From assembly GCA_001899635.1 (NCBI GenBank), contig MKVQ01000013.1, positions 84,771 through 148,770 on the forward strand: a stretch of 64,000 bases of DNA, read 5' to 3'. Position numbers and translations under genes: made by a program. Of this stretch, positions 45,533 through 53,336 are shown in pieces. Positions within the stretch are counted from its first letter, which is position 1. Each line of letters begins with the position of its first letter. Under the pieces are notes generated by a model. It was not told the DNA's origin, did not search any database, and saw only the letters and a program-made list of their open reading frames with translations. This stretch comes from Myxococcales bacterium 68-20 (GTDB lineage Bacteria > Myxococcota_A > Polyangia > Polyangiales > Polyangiaceae).

Positions 45533-47986
45533 TCACACGCGAAGCGTGAGCGAGAAGAAAAAGGTCCGGGGCGGACCGACGGTGACATGGCTGAACGGCA
45601 CGCGCGCGGGGTTTGCCGCGCGCGTGAAGTTCGAGGCGTAGACGAACTGGCCGTCGTACCAGTTCGCGTCGAGGACATTGAAGACGTCGACGCCGAGCTC
45701 GACCTCCTTCAGGCGAAGGCCGGCGGACGCATCGACGAGAAACACGTTCCGTCCCACCTCGCCGAACGGGAGCGGACGCCCGACGAGGCCTTCGAGGCCG
45801 GCGCCGACGCGCCCCTCGACGTCGCGGCCGAGCACGCGTCCGAGCTTCTGCTTCAGAGCGGCGTCGGTGCGGAGGACCAGCTGCGGGACGTAAGGGAGGA
45901 GATCGCCCTTTCCGTACTTCGAGCTCGCTCCGGTGAACGCCGCATGCGTGTACGTCGCGCTGCTCGACAGGAGGAGCAGATCGTTGGCTCGCGCCGTCAT
46001 CTCCGCTGCGATTCCCTTGCGCGCGGTGCCGGGGACGCGCTCGTTGCGCGCCGTCGCCGGGTCGAACACGAGGTCCTCGGACAGATCGGTGTAGAAGCCG
46101 GCGAGCGATCCCGCGAGGCGCGCGCCGTCGGAGTAGCGGAGCCCGAGCTCGTAGCTCGCCACCTCGGTCAGAAACGTGCGCTCGCCGTTCGAGAGACCAC
46201 GTGCCTGGGGCGAACGGAATCCGTCGCCGTAGCTCGCCACGAGGTGCGTCCGCGGCAGCACGCTGTAATCGACCGTCAGCTTCTTCCCGAAGTGAGCGCC
46301 CTGCGCGGCGCGAGCCTGCTGCGGCCCGAGCACCCCCTGCGCGTTCACCCGGTCCGTAGCGGCGTACGAGAGACCGTCGACTCGGATGCCGCCTCGAAGC
46401 GCGAGCCGCTGGATCGGATGGACCGCCGCATCGGCATAGCCGGCGACGTTCGTGCCGCGCACGGCCGCGTCGACGAGCGTCTGCGTGGGGACGTCGTTGA
46501 GATCGGAGAGGCGGCGCTGCGACTGCTCGATGATGTCGTGTCGTCCGTAAACGCCGATCTCGACTGCGTCGCGGGGCGAGAGCAGCTTGACGCCCTTCCG
46601 ATACGACGCCGTGGCTCCGGCAGTGATGCTCTCGTTCACCTGCTGGGTGTTGTCGCTCTCGAATCGATCCGCGCCGCCGCGCTGCGTGTCGAGGAAGTAG
46701 CCGGTGAAGTTCTGCCGGAGCTGGAGCGTGCGGAAGACGACGAACGGTGCGACCGTCCAGCGCCCGCCGTCGTCGTCCTTGTGGAGCTCGAGGAGGAGCT
46801 GGTTCCGGCTCGAGTACCCGCCCTGTTTCGGATCGAGCGTCGCGAAACGATCGAGTCGGCCCGACTCGATGTCGGACGCGGGGACGACGCCCGCCGAGTC
46901 GTAGCGCCCGGAGAATGTGGACGCGAGGACGCGAAGCACGAGCCCGTTCTCGAAGTCGTGCGTCCCCTGCGCCATCATCGACGCCCGGCGCGCCGCGCGG
47001 TTCGGTCCGAATCCGTCGCTGGAGTAGACCTCGCCCGCCGCGAACGTCTCGTCACTCGAGTCCTTCGGGTGATAGGCGAGGAAGAGGCGCTTCGCCCCGA
47101 ACGAGCCGACGGTCCCCTTCACCGTCGCCCCGGGCTCCGAGTAGCCGAGCTTCATCCGGATCGAGCCGGCCACCGCGAAGTCGCCTTGCTTCGGATCGTA
47201 CGTGCCGGGCGTGGCCTGCACCTCGCGAATGACCTCAGGCATCACGAAGTGGAGATCGGCGTAGCCCTGTCCGTGGATATTCGAGACCTCGTTGACCGGG
47301 ACGCCGCCCACCCAGAGCTCGAGGTCCTGTCCGTGGACCGCGTCGAAACCGCGCAGGAAGATCTGGTGCGCCTTCCCGTCACCGGAGTGCTGCGTGACGA
47401 AGACGCCGGGGACGACCGCGAGCGCATCGCTTGCGGTTCGATGCGGCGCGGCCATGATCACGTCGCGACCTCGAACCACCTCGGAAGCGCTGCGCGGAGG
47501 AGGCGTGCCGGAGACCCGGACATCCCGCGTAGGCTCCGCCGCTCCTCCCGCCTCTTCGGCAGCGACGGTCGCCTGGGGCGTCGCGGGAGCCATCTGTAGC
47601 TCCTTCGCCGGAGCGCTCGCGCCCGCGAAGCGCACGACGCTCCGGATCTTCGCCGCTACTGGCTTGCCGTCACGGAGGGCAGGCTCGAACGTCCATGTCC
47701 GCGCGGCCGCGATCGCGGCGCGGTCGAACTCCGGGCTCACCGTCGCCTCGACCTCGGCGCTCGTCACGCGCCCGTCTTCTCCGAGGAGGAGGACGACCGG
47801 AACGACGACGTCGTGCGTCTCTGCGTGGCCGCCCGGCCACGCAGGCGCCGGCTGCGTCTTCGGTCGCGGCTGGACGACGTCGTGGGCGAGCGCGGGGCCG
47901 GCTCCGAGCATCGACGCGCCTGCAATCGCGAGCGCGAGCGACCAGCGCGTGCAGGCGGTACGACCCATCGAGACGGTTCGTAGCAT
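45533..47986 (-). CDS. TonB-dependent receptor with N-terminal TonB-like domain
   Basis: 817 residues. After the signal peptide (ASMLGAGPALA) comes a TonB C-terminal-type domain, about 45-115: VVVPVVLLLGEDGRVTSAEV, then FDRAAIAAARTWTFEPALRD. Next is the plug domain (HRTASDALAVVPGVFVTQHS, LRGFDAVHGQDLELWVGGVP) and a 22-strand barrel ending FFFSLTLRV. The receptor probably imports a nickel chelate. A 28-bp NikR-type palindrome overlaps the ATG at 47986, so the real start may be ATG at 47968. The fused TonB-like part replaces or copies the usual energy transducer; this layout occurs in other Myxococcota receptors. Confidence 0.85.
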   Translation of the reverse strand: MLRTVSMGRTACTRWSLALAIAGASMLGAGPALAHDVVQPRPKTQPAPAWPGGHAETHDVVVPVVLLLGEDGRVTSAEVEATVSPEFDRAAIAAARTWTFEPALRDGKPVAAKIRSVVRFAGASAPAKELQMAPATPQATVAAEEAGGAAEPTRDVRVSGTPPPRSASEVVRGRDVIMAAPHRTASDALAVVPGVFVTQHSGDGKAHQIFLRGFDAVHGQDLELWVGGVPVNEVSNIHGQGYADLHFVMPEVIREVQATPGTYDPKQGDFAVAGSIRMKLGYSEPGATVKGTVGSFGAKRLFLAYHPKDSSDETFAAGEVYSSDGFGPNRAARRASMMAQGTHDFENGLVLRVLASTFSGRYDSAGVVPASDIESGRLDRFATLDPKQGGYSSRNQLLLELHKDDDGGRWTVAPFVVFRTLQLRQNFTGYFLDTQRGGADRFESDNTQQVNESITAGATASYRKGVKLLSPRDAVEIGVYGRHDIIEQSQRRLSDLNDVPTQTLVDAAVRGTNVAGYADAAVHPIQRLALRGGIRVDGLSYAATDRVNAQGVLGPQQARAAQGAHFGKKLTVDYSVLPRTHLVASYGDGFRSPQARGLSNGERTFLTEVASYELGLRYSDGARLAGSLAGFYTDLSEDLVFDPATARNERVPGTARKGIAAEMTARANDLLLLSSSATYTHAAFTGASSKYGKGDLLPYVPQLVLRTDAALKQKLGRVLGRDVEGRVGAGLEGLVGRPLPFGEVGRNVFLVDASAGLRLKEVELGVDVFNVLDANWYDGQFVYASNFTRAANPARVPFSHVTVGPPRTFFFSLTLRV

Positions 47987-48007
47987 GATTCCGGCGAGTC
48001 GTGTCAC
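47980..48007. promoter_or_regulatory. NikR-type operator 3
   Basis: GTAGCATG-N12-CGTGTCAC, 28 bp, at the 5' end of the TonB receptor gene. Same geometry as operators 1 and 2. If it is real, the receptor is likely to start at 47968, just downstream. Confidence 0.65.
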
Positions 48008-48068
48008 GGAGCGTGGCGGAACGATGGTTCGCCGCTCGGGACCGGGCCTCGCCCTGGCTCGCCTCGCG

Positions 48069-48635
48069 TCAGGCTCGTCGTCGTCGTGCGGAGACCTTCC
48101 GCCCCGCCGCGACCGGCTCGTGGTCGTGGTCATGGCCGTGCTCGTGGTCATGGCCATGGCTGTGGTCGTGCACCGCGCTCTTCGCCCGTGATCGCGCACC
48201 GCCGCCCCGAGAGGTCGCCGGCTTCGCCGGGGGCGCGATCGCGATCACCTCCATGCCTCCGTGCTTCACCCCGCGCGTGGCGAGCAGCTTCCCGCCCGCG
48301 CGCTTCAGCTCGTCGGACGGGCCCTTCATCACGATGACCTCGAGGCAGTGATCGTGATCGAGGTGCACATGGAGCGCCGAGTTGACCTTGTCTCCGAGCG
48401 CGTGCTGGAACTCGGTGAGCCGCTCGGTGAGGTCGCGGACGTGATGGTCGTAGACGAGCGTGAGCGACGCGACGGCGTTCGCTCCGGTGGTGACACGCGC
48501 GCGCGTGACCTCCGCACGGACGAGATCACGAAGCAGCTCCGACCGCGTGCCGCCACGCTCCGCTACGAGCGCGTCGAACTCCTCGAGCAGCGATCCCTCC
48601 ATCGCGACGCCGAAACGAACCAGAGAATCCTTCAT
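48069..48635 (-). CDS. nikR: nickel-responsive regulator NikR with His-rich tail
   Basis: Ribbon-helix-helix repressor of 188 residues from ATG at 48635. The N-terminal RHH domain reads LVRFGVAMEGSLLEEFDALV. The ACT-like nickel domain keeps the four ligands: His in EFQHALGD, LHVHLDHDHC with both His and the Cys. Beyond the normal ~140 residues is an extra tail, HDHSHGHDHEHGHDHDHE, that could hold several metal ions. With nickel bound NikR usually represses uptake genes; three matching operators are in this window. A UUCG-loop inverted repeat (48655-48674) lies in its leader. Confidence 0.93.
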   Translation of the reverse strand: MKDSLVRFGVAMEGSLLEEFDALVAERGGTRSELLRDLVRAEVTRARVTTGANAVASLTLVYDHHVRDLTERLTEFQHALGDKVNSALHVHLDHDHCLEVIVMKGPSDELKRAGGKLLATRGVKHGGMEVIAIAPPAKPATSRGGGARSRAKSAVHDHSHGHDHEHGHDHDHEPVAAGRKVSARRRRA

Positions 48636-48892
48636 CGGGGCGCATCCTAAAGCACCGATCCGTTCGCGGACCGGGTATTTCCGCCGAGCTCCGAGCATGG
48701 CGCGACGCGATTCGGCCCGGAACGCGCTCTTCGACCGGCCAACCGATCCGACAGCGCCGCTCGCACGTAGCCCATGCGGGCCGTCGCCACGACAGCCTTC
48801 AATCCACCTTCAGATTGGGGCCACCCGCAGCGGAGAGCGCCTCATCTGACGCGCACGTGGGTGCGCTGCATGGTGTAAGCTCGGATGGGATT

Positions 48893-49510
48893 GTGAGCGA
48901 CTCGAACCTCGGCCTCGAAGATCTCCTCCAGCGGCGTTTGCCGTCGGCGGTCACGCGTGACGATGGGTCGCTCGCGAGCACCGGCATCGCCGATACGGAC
49001 CTCGCCGGAACGAAGGACGCCGTCGCGGCGCTCGGCCTGACGACCGCTCCTGCGGCTCCTCCCGCGGACCTCCGCGCGCGGCTCCTCGCCTCGCACGAGC
49101 GAGGAGGACGCTACGGCATCTTCGCCGATCGCATCGCGCGGCTCTTCGACCTCTCGCTCCCCGACGCCGAGGCGCTGATGAAGCGGGTCGAGAGCGCGAG
49201 CGAGTGGAACGCGTTCCTCGTCGAGGGCGTCGAGATGATCCCGGTCGCAGTCGGCCCGAAGTGCAAAGGCGCCATCGCCACGCTCGTCCGCCTGCAGCCC
49301 GGGGTCACGTTCCCCGAGCACACGCATCGTGGAGACGAGACGATGCACGTGCTCGACGGCGGCTTCCGCGAGCACGCGAACGGTGGCGAAGAGGCCTGGC
49401 GCGGCGACGAGCTCCTCCGCGCCGACGGGAGCGACCACGCGCTCATGGCACTGCCGGGCGTGCCGTGCATCGCGGCGGTGCTCATCGTCGGTCGCGTCGA
49501 ATTCCGCTGA
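48893..49510 (+). CDS. ChrR-like cupin domain protein
   Basis: 205 residues from GTG at 48893. The C-terminal half is a cupin of the ChrR anti-sigma type: VRLQPGVTFPEHTHRGDE, METMHVLDGGFREHANGG-like strands, DHALMALPGVPC. The His ligands of PEHTHRGDETMHVL are present. The N-terminal part is helical (DLRARLLASHERGGRYGIFA), but the HxxxCxxC zinc anti-sigma motif is absent, and no sigma factor gene adjoins. It may be an orphan metal-cupin with regulatory or enzymatic function. Confidence 0.72.
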   Translation: MSDSNLGLEDLLQRRLPSAVTRDDGSLASTGIADTDLAGTKDAVAALGLTTAPAAPPADLRARLLASHERGGRYGIFADRIARLFDLSLPDAEALMKRVESASEWNAFLVEGVEMIPVAVGPKCKGAIATLVRLQPGVTFPEHTHRGDETMHVLDGGFREHANGGEEAWRGDELLRADGSDHALMALPGVPCIAAVLIVGRVEFR

Positions 49511-49555
49511 CCCGCCCCCGTTCCAGCCACGAGCTCGCTGCGGCCGGGCTCCGAG

Positions 49556-49768
49556 TCACCACGCGTAGCGCGCGTCGGTGTCGTCGATCACCAGCACCTC
49601 GGTCGAGGGCGGAGTGACGAGCGCCCAGCGCCAGTGACCGCGGGCGTGGACCTCGCAGGCCCACTCCTCGTGTGGCTGCTCGTCCTCACCGCTGATCAGG
49701 ATGATCCACGGCGCGGGACCACCGCAGTCGAAGCAGCGGCCGGGCTCGGCGTCGTTCTCGAACTCCAT
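49556..49768 (-). CDS. small zinc-ribbon-like protein
   Basis: 70 residues from ATG at 49768 (an ATG at 49786 would add six). CFDCGGPAPW and WACEVHARGHW supply Cys and His for one zinc site. Acidic (ENDAEPG, DEQPHEEW) and with no signal peptide. It lies 60 bases after the DUF2063 gene in the same direction, so it may belong to the RiPP operon. No family recognised. Confidence 0.6.
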   Translation of the reverse strand: MEFENDAEPGRCFDCGGPAPWIILISGEDEQPHEEWACEVHARGHWRWALVTPPSTEVLVIDDTDARYAW

Positions 49769-49828
49769 GTTCGCGATCGAGTGCAACGCACATGCCCTCG
49801 CCGACGCGCCGCCGCGCGATGGCCGCGG

Positions 49829-50689
49829 TCAGGCTTCGCGCGCGCCGAGCAGGACGCCGCGCTCGCCGAGGTCGGCGAGGAGGCGAGCCGCTCCTCCGAG
49901 CACGGCATCGTCGAGCGGATGCGCCTTCGCCGCGCACGCAGCGACCATCGCCGAACCGAGCGCCTCCCCGACGAACAGGCGCTCGAGGATCGCTGCCGCG
50001 AGCGGCGTCAGCTCGAGGAAACGAGAGCGATGCTCCGCGTCGCGATAGACGAGGATCGACACGGGCCGCTCCTCGGGCTCCGCGTCGAGGTCGCCGCGCG
50101 GAACGAGGTTCACCGCCCAGTCGAGGTGGATGAGCTGCTTCGGTTCGGCAAAGACGAGCGGGCGATCGGCCGCGACGTCCGCGAGCGGCGGGGGCGGCAG
50201 CGGGCGTGGGGCGACGCTGATCGTGAAGTCGAGCAGCTCGAGCTCGGCATGGTCGGCGATCCAGCGCGGAAGTCGGGCATCGGCGCGCCAGCGCGGCGCG
50301 GCCCAGGCGAGGAACTCCGAGGGCACGTCACGCAGGTGCGACGTGCGCGGACCGACCTCGTCGAGGAACGCCGAGATCGCTCGGTCGAGCTCGCCGGGGA
50401 CGCGCGCCTCGAGCCGCGCCCGGGTGTGCTCGAGCATCCTTTCGATCACACTTGTCACGTTGTGGCGGACGAGCCGCCGGTAGAGCCCGAGGCGACGCGG
50501 CGACGCGAGGAGCGCTTCCGCGTCCTCGCCCGCGACCCCATGCGCGGCGAGGAAGCCCGCGAGGTCGGCGTCGAACGCGACGTCGGCATCCGCTCCGAAG
50601 CACGCCGTCGCCATCATCGCCTGGAGCCGGTCCGTCGCGTTCACGCTCGCGGTCGCGGTCGCGGTCGCGTTCACGTTCGCGCGCTTCAT
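49829..50689 (-). CDS. DUF2063 RiPP partner protein (BufC/HvfC-like)
   Basis: Partner of the MNIO enzyme: DUF2063 proteins bind the precursor leader and form a complex with the DUF692 enzyme. 286 residues. After a short low-complexity head (TATATASVNATDRLQAMM), residues 25-115 form the helical putative DNA-binding-type domain (HGVAGEDAEALLASPRRLGL YRRLVRHNV region), followed by the C-terminal domain (VLVYRD-type strands, SILVYRDAEHRSRFLEL, LAAAILERLFVGEALGSAMV). The start overlaps the enzyme stop (ATGA at 50686-50689), a tight coupling seen for these pairs. Confidence 0.85.
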   Translation of the reverse strand: MKRANVNATATATASVNATDRLQAMMATACFGADADVAFDADLAGFLAAHGVAGEDAEALLASPRRLGLYRRLVRHNVTSVIERMLEHTRARLEARVPGELDRAISAFLDEVGPRTSHLRDVPSEFLAWAAPRWRADARLPRWIADHAELELLDFTISVAPRPLPPPPLADVAADRPLVFAEPKQLIHLDWAVNLVPRGDLDAEPEERPVSILVYRDAEHRSRFLELTPLAAAILERLFVGEALGSAMVAACAAKAHPLDDAVLGGAARLLADLGERGVLLGAREA

Positions 50690-51639
50690 CGCGCGCCCTC
50701 CCCGACCGCGCGCGCACTCGCACGACGGCCGTGCTTCGCGGTCGCGCGTTGCCAGACCTCGTCGATGCGACGGACCTCGGCGAGGAGCTCGTCGAGCGGC
50801 GGGATCGACTGGTCGCGCTCGAGGAGGACCGGCACCGGTCCCGTCTTCTCGAGCGTGCGTTCGAGGAGCGCCATCACCTCGCCGGCGACGTCGCTCCCGT
50901 GGGTGTCGACGATGAGCATCCCTTCGTGCTTCGAGAGATCCGCCGGGCGCTCGCCGAGGACGAAGTCGTTCGCCCCGCCGGTCGACGGCTCCGAGAACCA
51001 GTCGTGACCGGCGACGTGCATCTGGACGACGCGATCGAGCGGGATCGTGCGCATCCACTCATCGACGTCGTAACCGAAGTTCGTCGCGTTCACCCACGCG
51101 TTGTTCACGTCGAGCATCAGCCCGCAGTCGGCCGCTTCGCAGACGCTCGCGATGAACTCCGCTTCCGTCATCTCGCGCTTGCCGGGATGGAGGTAGAAGC
51201 TGACGTTCTCGACCGCCATCGGACGCCCGATCGCGTCCTGCGCGCGCTTGATCCGATCGGCGACGCGGACGACCTCCGAACGCTTGAAAGCGAGCGGCAA
51301 AAGGTCGTGGAGGACGACGCCGCCGAACGTGCTGAAGCAGAGATGATCCGAGTGCCACGGACTGCCGGTGCGAGCGATGAAGTCGCGCAGCCCGGCGAGG
51401 TAGTCCTCACGCAACGGGTCGACGCCGCCGAGGCTCATCGTCAGACCGTGGGTGACGATCGGCCAGAGGTCCTTCGCGCGTTCGAGCGCCTCGTCGTAGT
51501 GGCCGCCGCGCCCCATGTAGTTCTCGGGCGAGACCTCGATGAACGGGAGCGCGGGCTTCAGCTCGAGGATCTCGTCGATGAAGTCCCAGCGGAGCCCGAG
51601 GCCAACGCCGTCGATCGTCTGGCCCTTCGCCGTCACCAT
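50686..51639 (-). CDS. MNIO-family (DUF692) RiPP-modifying enzyme, BufB/HvfB-like
   Basis: Multinuclear non-haem iron oxygenase of 317 residues, normal length. ATG at 51639 has GAGG eight bases upstream. Ligand motifs are in place: EVSPENYMGRGG, SPWHSDHLCFS, MAVENVSFYLHP, LMLDVNNAWVNA, MHVAGHDWF and VDTHGSDV. Enzymes of this family oxidise cysteines in short repeated motifs of a precursor peptide (EGKCG in HvfA, thiooxazoles in bufferins). The likely substrate here is the repeat peptide encoded just upstream. The partner DUF2063 protein follows with an ATGA overlap. Confidence 0.92.
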   Translation of the reverse strand: MVTAKGQTIDGVGLGLRWDFIDEILELKPALPFIEVSPENYMGRGGHYDEALERAKDLWPIVTHGLTMSLGGVDPLREDYLAGLRDFIARTGSPWHSDHLCFSTFGGVVLHDLLPLAFKRSEVVRVADRIKRAQDAIGRPMAVENVSFYLHPGKREMTEAEFIASVCEAADCGLMLDVNNAWVNATNFGYDVDEWMRTIPLDRVVQMHVAGHDWFSEPSTGGANDFVLGERPADLSKHEGMLIVDTHGSDVAGEVMALLERTLEKTGPVPVLLERDQSIPPLDELLAEVRRIDEVWQRATAKHGRRASARAVGEGAR

Positions 51640-51764
51640 GTGTCGTTCCTCGAACCTCCGTATCACCTGCAGTCGATCTCACAAAAGCATTCGGCCGGAC
51701 GCAGCGCTCACGCGCGACGTCCGGCCGATGCTCGAGCTCGCTTCGACGAGCTCGCGGCCCGTGC

Positions 51765-52250
51765 TCACTTCTTCGCGGAGCAGGTGCCAGCGCCGCAAGC
51801 CGCAGCGCCGCTCTTCTTCGCCGCCGGAGCAGCCGGCTTCTTCGTGTCGGCCGGCTTCTTCGCGTCGGCCGGCTTCGCGTCCGCAGGCGCCGCCTCGGGC
51901 TTCGCAGCCGGAGCCGCGGCCGCCGGCGTCGTCTCGGCCGGCTTCGCATCACCGGCCGCCTTCTCCGCCGGCTTGGCTCCGCACCCCGCCTCGCCCGCCT
52001 TGTGGCCCGCGCTGCAGCCCGCCTCGCCCGCCTTGTGGCCCGCACTGCAGCCCGCCTCGCCCGCCTTGTGGCCTGCGCTGCAGCCCGCCTCGCCCGGCTT
52101 CGCATCGCCGCCGGTCGCCGCCGGGGTCTCGCTCGCGTTGACCGGTGAGCTCGCCGGCTTGTCGCCGCCGCCGCAGGCCGCCATCAGGACGCTCGTGCCG
52201 AGAACGGCGAGCGCTCCGGCAATGTTCTCTACGGACAGGTTCGGTCGCAT
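51765..52250 (-). CDS. candidate RiPP precursor with EAGCSAGHKAG repeats
   Basis: 161 residues from ATG at 52250, after a strong AAGGAGTG. Signal or lipoprotein leader ends VLMAAC (Cys26). Residues 54-86 are three perfect copies of EAGCSAGHKAG, then a broken fourth, EAGCGAKPAEK; Cys at 57, 68, 79 and 90. A long Lys/Ala/Pro repeat spacer (AKPADAKKPADTKKP type) leads to a C-terminal CGAGTCSAKK with Cys152 and Cys157. The place, exported leader and repeated EXXC motif match precursors of MNIO systems (HvfA/BufA), but the repeat itself is not one I recognise. Probably a periplasmic metal-binding peptide, copper being the usual case. Confidence 0.82.
   Translation of the reverse strand: MRPNLSVENIAGALAVLGTSVLMAACGGGDKPASSPVNASETPAATGGDAKPGEAGCSAGHKAGEAGCSAGHKAGEAGCSAGHKAGEAGCGAKPAEKAAGDAKPAETTPAAAAPAAKPEAAPADAKPADAKKPADTKKPAAPAAKKSGAAACGAGTCSAKK
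51985..52099. repeat. 33-bp perfect tandem repeat inside the precursor gene
   Basis: Units at 51985-52017, 52018-52050 and 52051-52083 plus 16 bases of a fourth. They encode the EAGCSAGHKAG repeats. At most three silent differences are visible (for example CCCGC against CCTGC), so the repeats expanded recently or are kept identical. Confidence 0.9.
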
Positions 52251-52380
52251 CCAGTCACTCCTTGTTGTTCATCCATTGCGCCTGGTCCCGAGAGACTTCA
52301 GCGCAGTGCCGTCATCAGGGTCGGGTCGAATCGTTCCGCCCCTCGGGGATCGTCAGCCCCCACCGCGAGCGGAGAAGCTA

Positions 52381-53235
52381 TCACGGCCGCAGCTTCGCGC
52401 GGACGTCGAGCGTGATGTCCGCGTTGTCTGCCACCTTCGTTCCGAGGAGGTGAAATGAGCCCTTGGCGAGCTTTCCGAAGCCATCGCGCGGCTTGACGTC
52501 GTGCTCGGCGAGCACGACACGGAGCGGCGCCTTCGTCTTGATCCAAACGGCCTTCGGCATGTCGGCGGCGGCACCGGCGTCGTAGCGGAACGCAATCTCC
52601 ACGTTCGCCTCGCGCTCCACCTTGTGACCGTGGACGAGGAGCTCTCCCTTCGTCGTGAGCGTCACGGTGCGGACATCGTCGGAGCCGTCCTTCGTCGGCG
52701 CGACCTTGGTCACGTCCGTCGCGCTCGGGTTCTCGATCGAGCGGATGGCGTAGACCGCATAGCGATGCGTCTCTTTCGTCTTCTCGTCGAGCTTGCCCGA
52801 CTCACCGTCTCCGACCTCGAGCCAGGTGCGTGCGTGCACCGTCTGCGACGCGTTCTTCTCCTGCTCCGCGAACGTCGTCGTCGCGATCGTCGAGAGGTCG
52901 ATCTTCACCTCGCCACGCGAGCTCGCGAGGTTCGCGAGGTCGATGTCGAGGGTGCCCGAGCCGCCGGTGGTCGCCGCCTTGATCTTCTCCTTCGGGGCTT
53001 CCATCTCGATCGACGTATTGCTCTCGCCGTCGATGACGAACCGCTTCACCGAAGCACCGAGCGGAGGCGTCGTCGACGCGAGCGCGCTCGCGTTCGCGAC
53101 TGGAGCCAGGTTCGGCTTCTTGTCCTCGCATCCCCCGAGCAGGAGGAGCATCCCTGCGCCGATCCCAACGGCCGTCGCGCTCGCGCTCGCGATCGCGGTC
53201 CAAGACTTGTTCGTCACGCGTCTCTCTCCCTGCAT
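52381..53235 (-). CDS. YceI-like lipoprotein
   Basis: 284 residues from ATG at 53235. The signal ends LLLGGC, giving a lipobox Cys. The mature part has the YceI pattern: KRFVIDGESNTSIEMEAPKE, then SGTLDIDLANLASSRGEV, DLSTIATTTFAEQEKNASQT and later strands such as KTKAPLRVVLAEHDVKPRD. YceI proteins are lipocalin-like and bind isoprenoid or other lipid molecules in the periplasm. It lies 131 bases upstream of the RiPP precursor gene and in the same direction; membership of that operon is possible but not shown. Confidence 0.7.
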   Translation of the reverse strand: MQGERRVTNKSWTAIASASATAVGIGAGMLLLLGGCEDKKPNLAPVANASALASTTPPLGASVKRFVIDGESNTSIEMEAPKEKIKAATTGGSGTLDIDLANLASSRGEVKIDLSTIATTTFAEQEKNASQTVHARTWLEVGDGESGKLDEKTKETHRYAVYAIRSIENPSATDVTKVAPTKDGSDDVRTVTLTTKGELLVHGHKVEREANVEIAFRYDAGAAADMPKAVWIKTKAPLRVVLAEHDVKPRDGFGKLAKGSFHLLGTKVADNADITLDVRAKLRP

Positions 53236-53336
53236 GCTGGCTTCTCTCTCCGACCGACCGCTCCCATCGCTGAAGGTTCCTCGGAGATCGGGCGCTCGCC
53301 ACACCTGCGCGCTCACGTCGCCCTCGCGCAGTTACT

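Noticed and set aside
43718-47599. Open frame of 1293 codons on the plus strand across three minus-strand genes
   Set aside because: It is a shadow of the lipoprotein and TonB receptor genes, which have signal peptides, motifs and operators on the other strand.
50452-52458. Plus-strand open frame of 668 codons over the RiPP locus
   Set aside because: It is low-complexity Arg/Ala/Phe sequence opposite the DUF692 and precursor genes.
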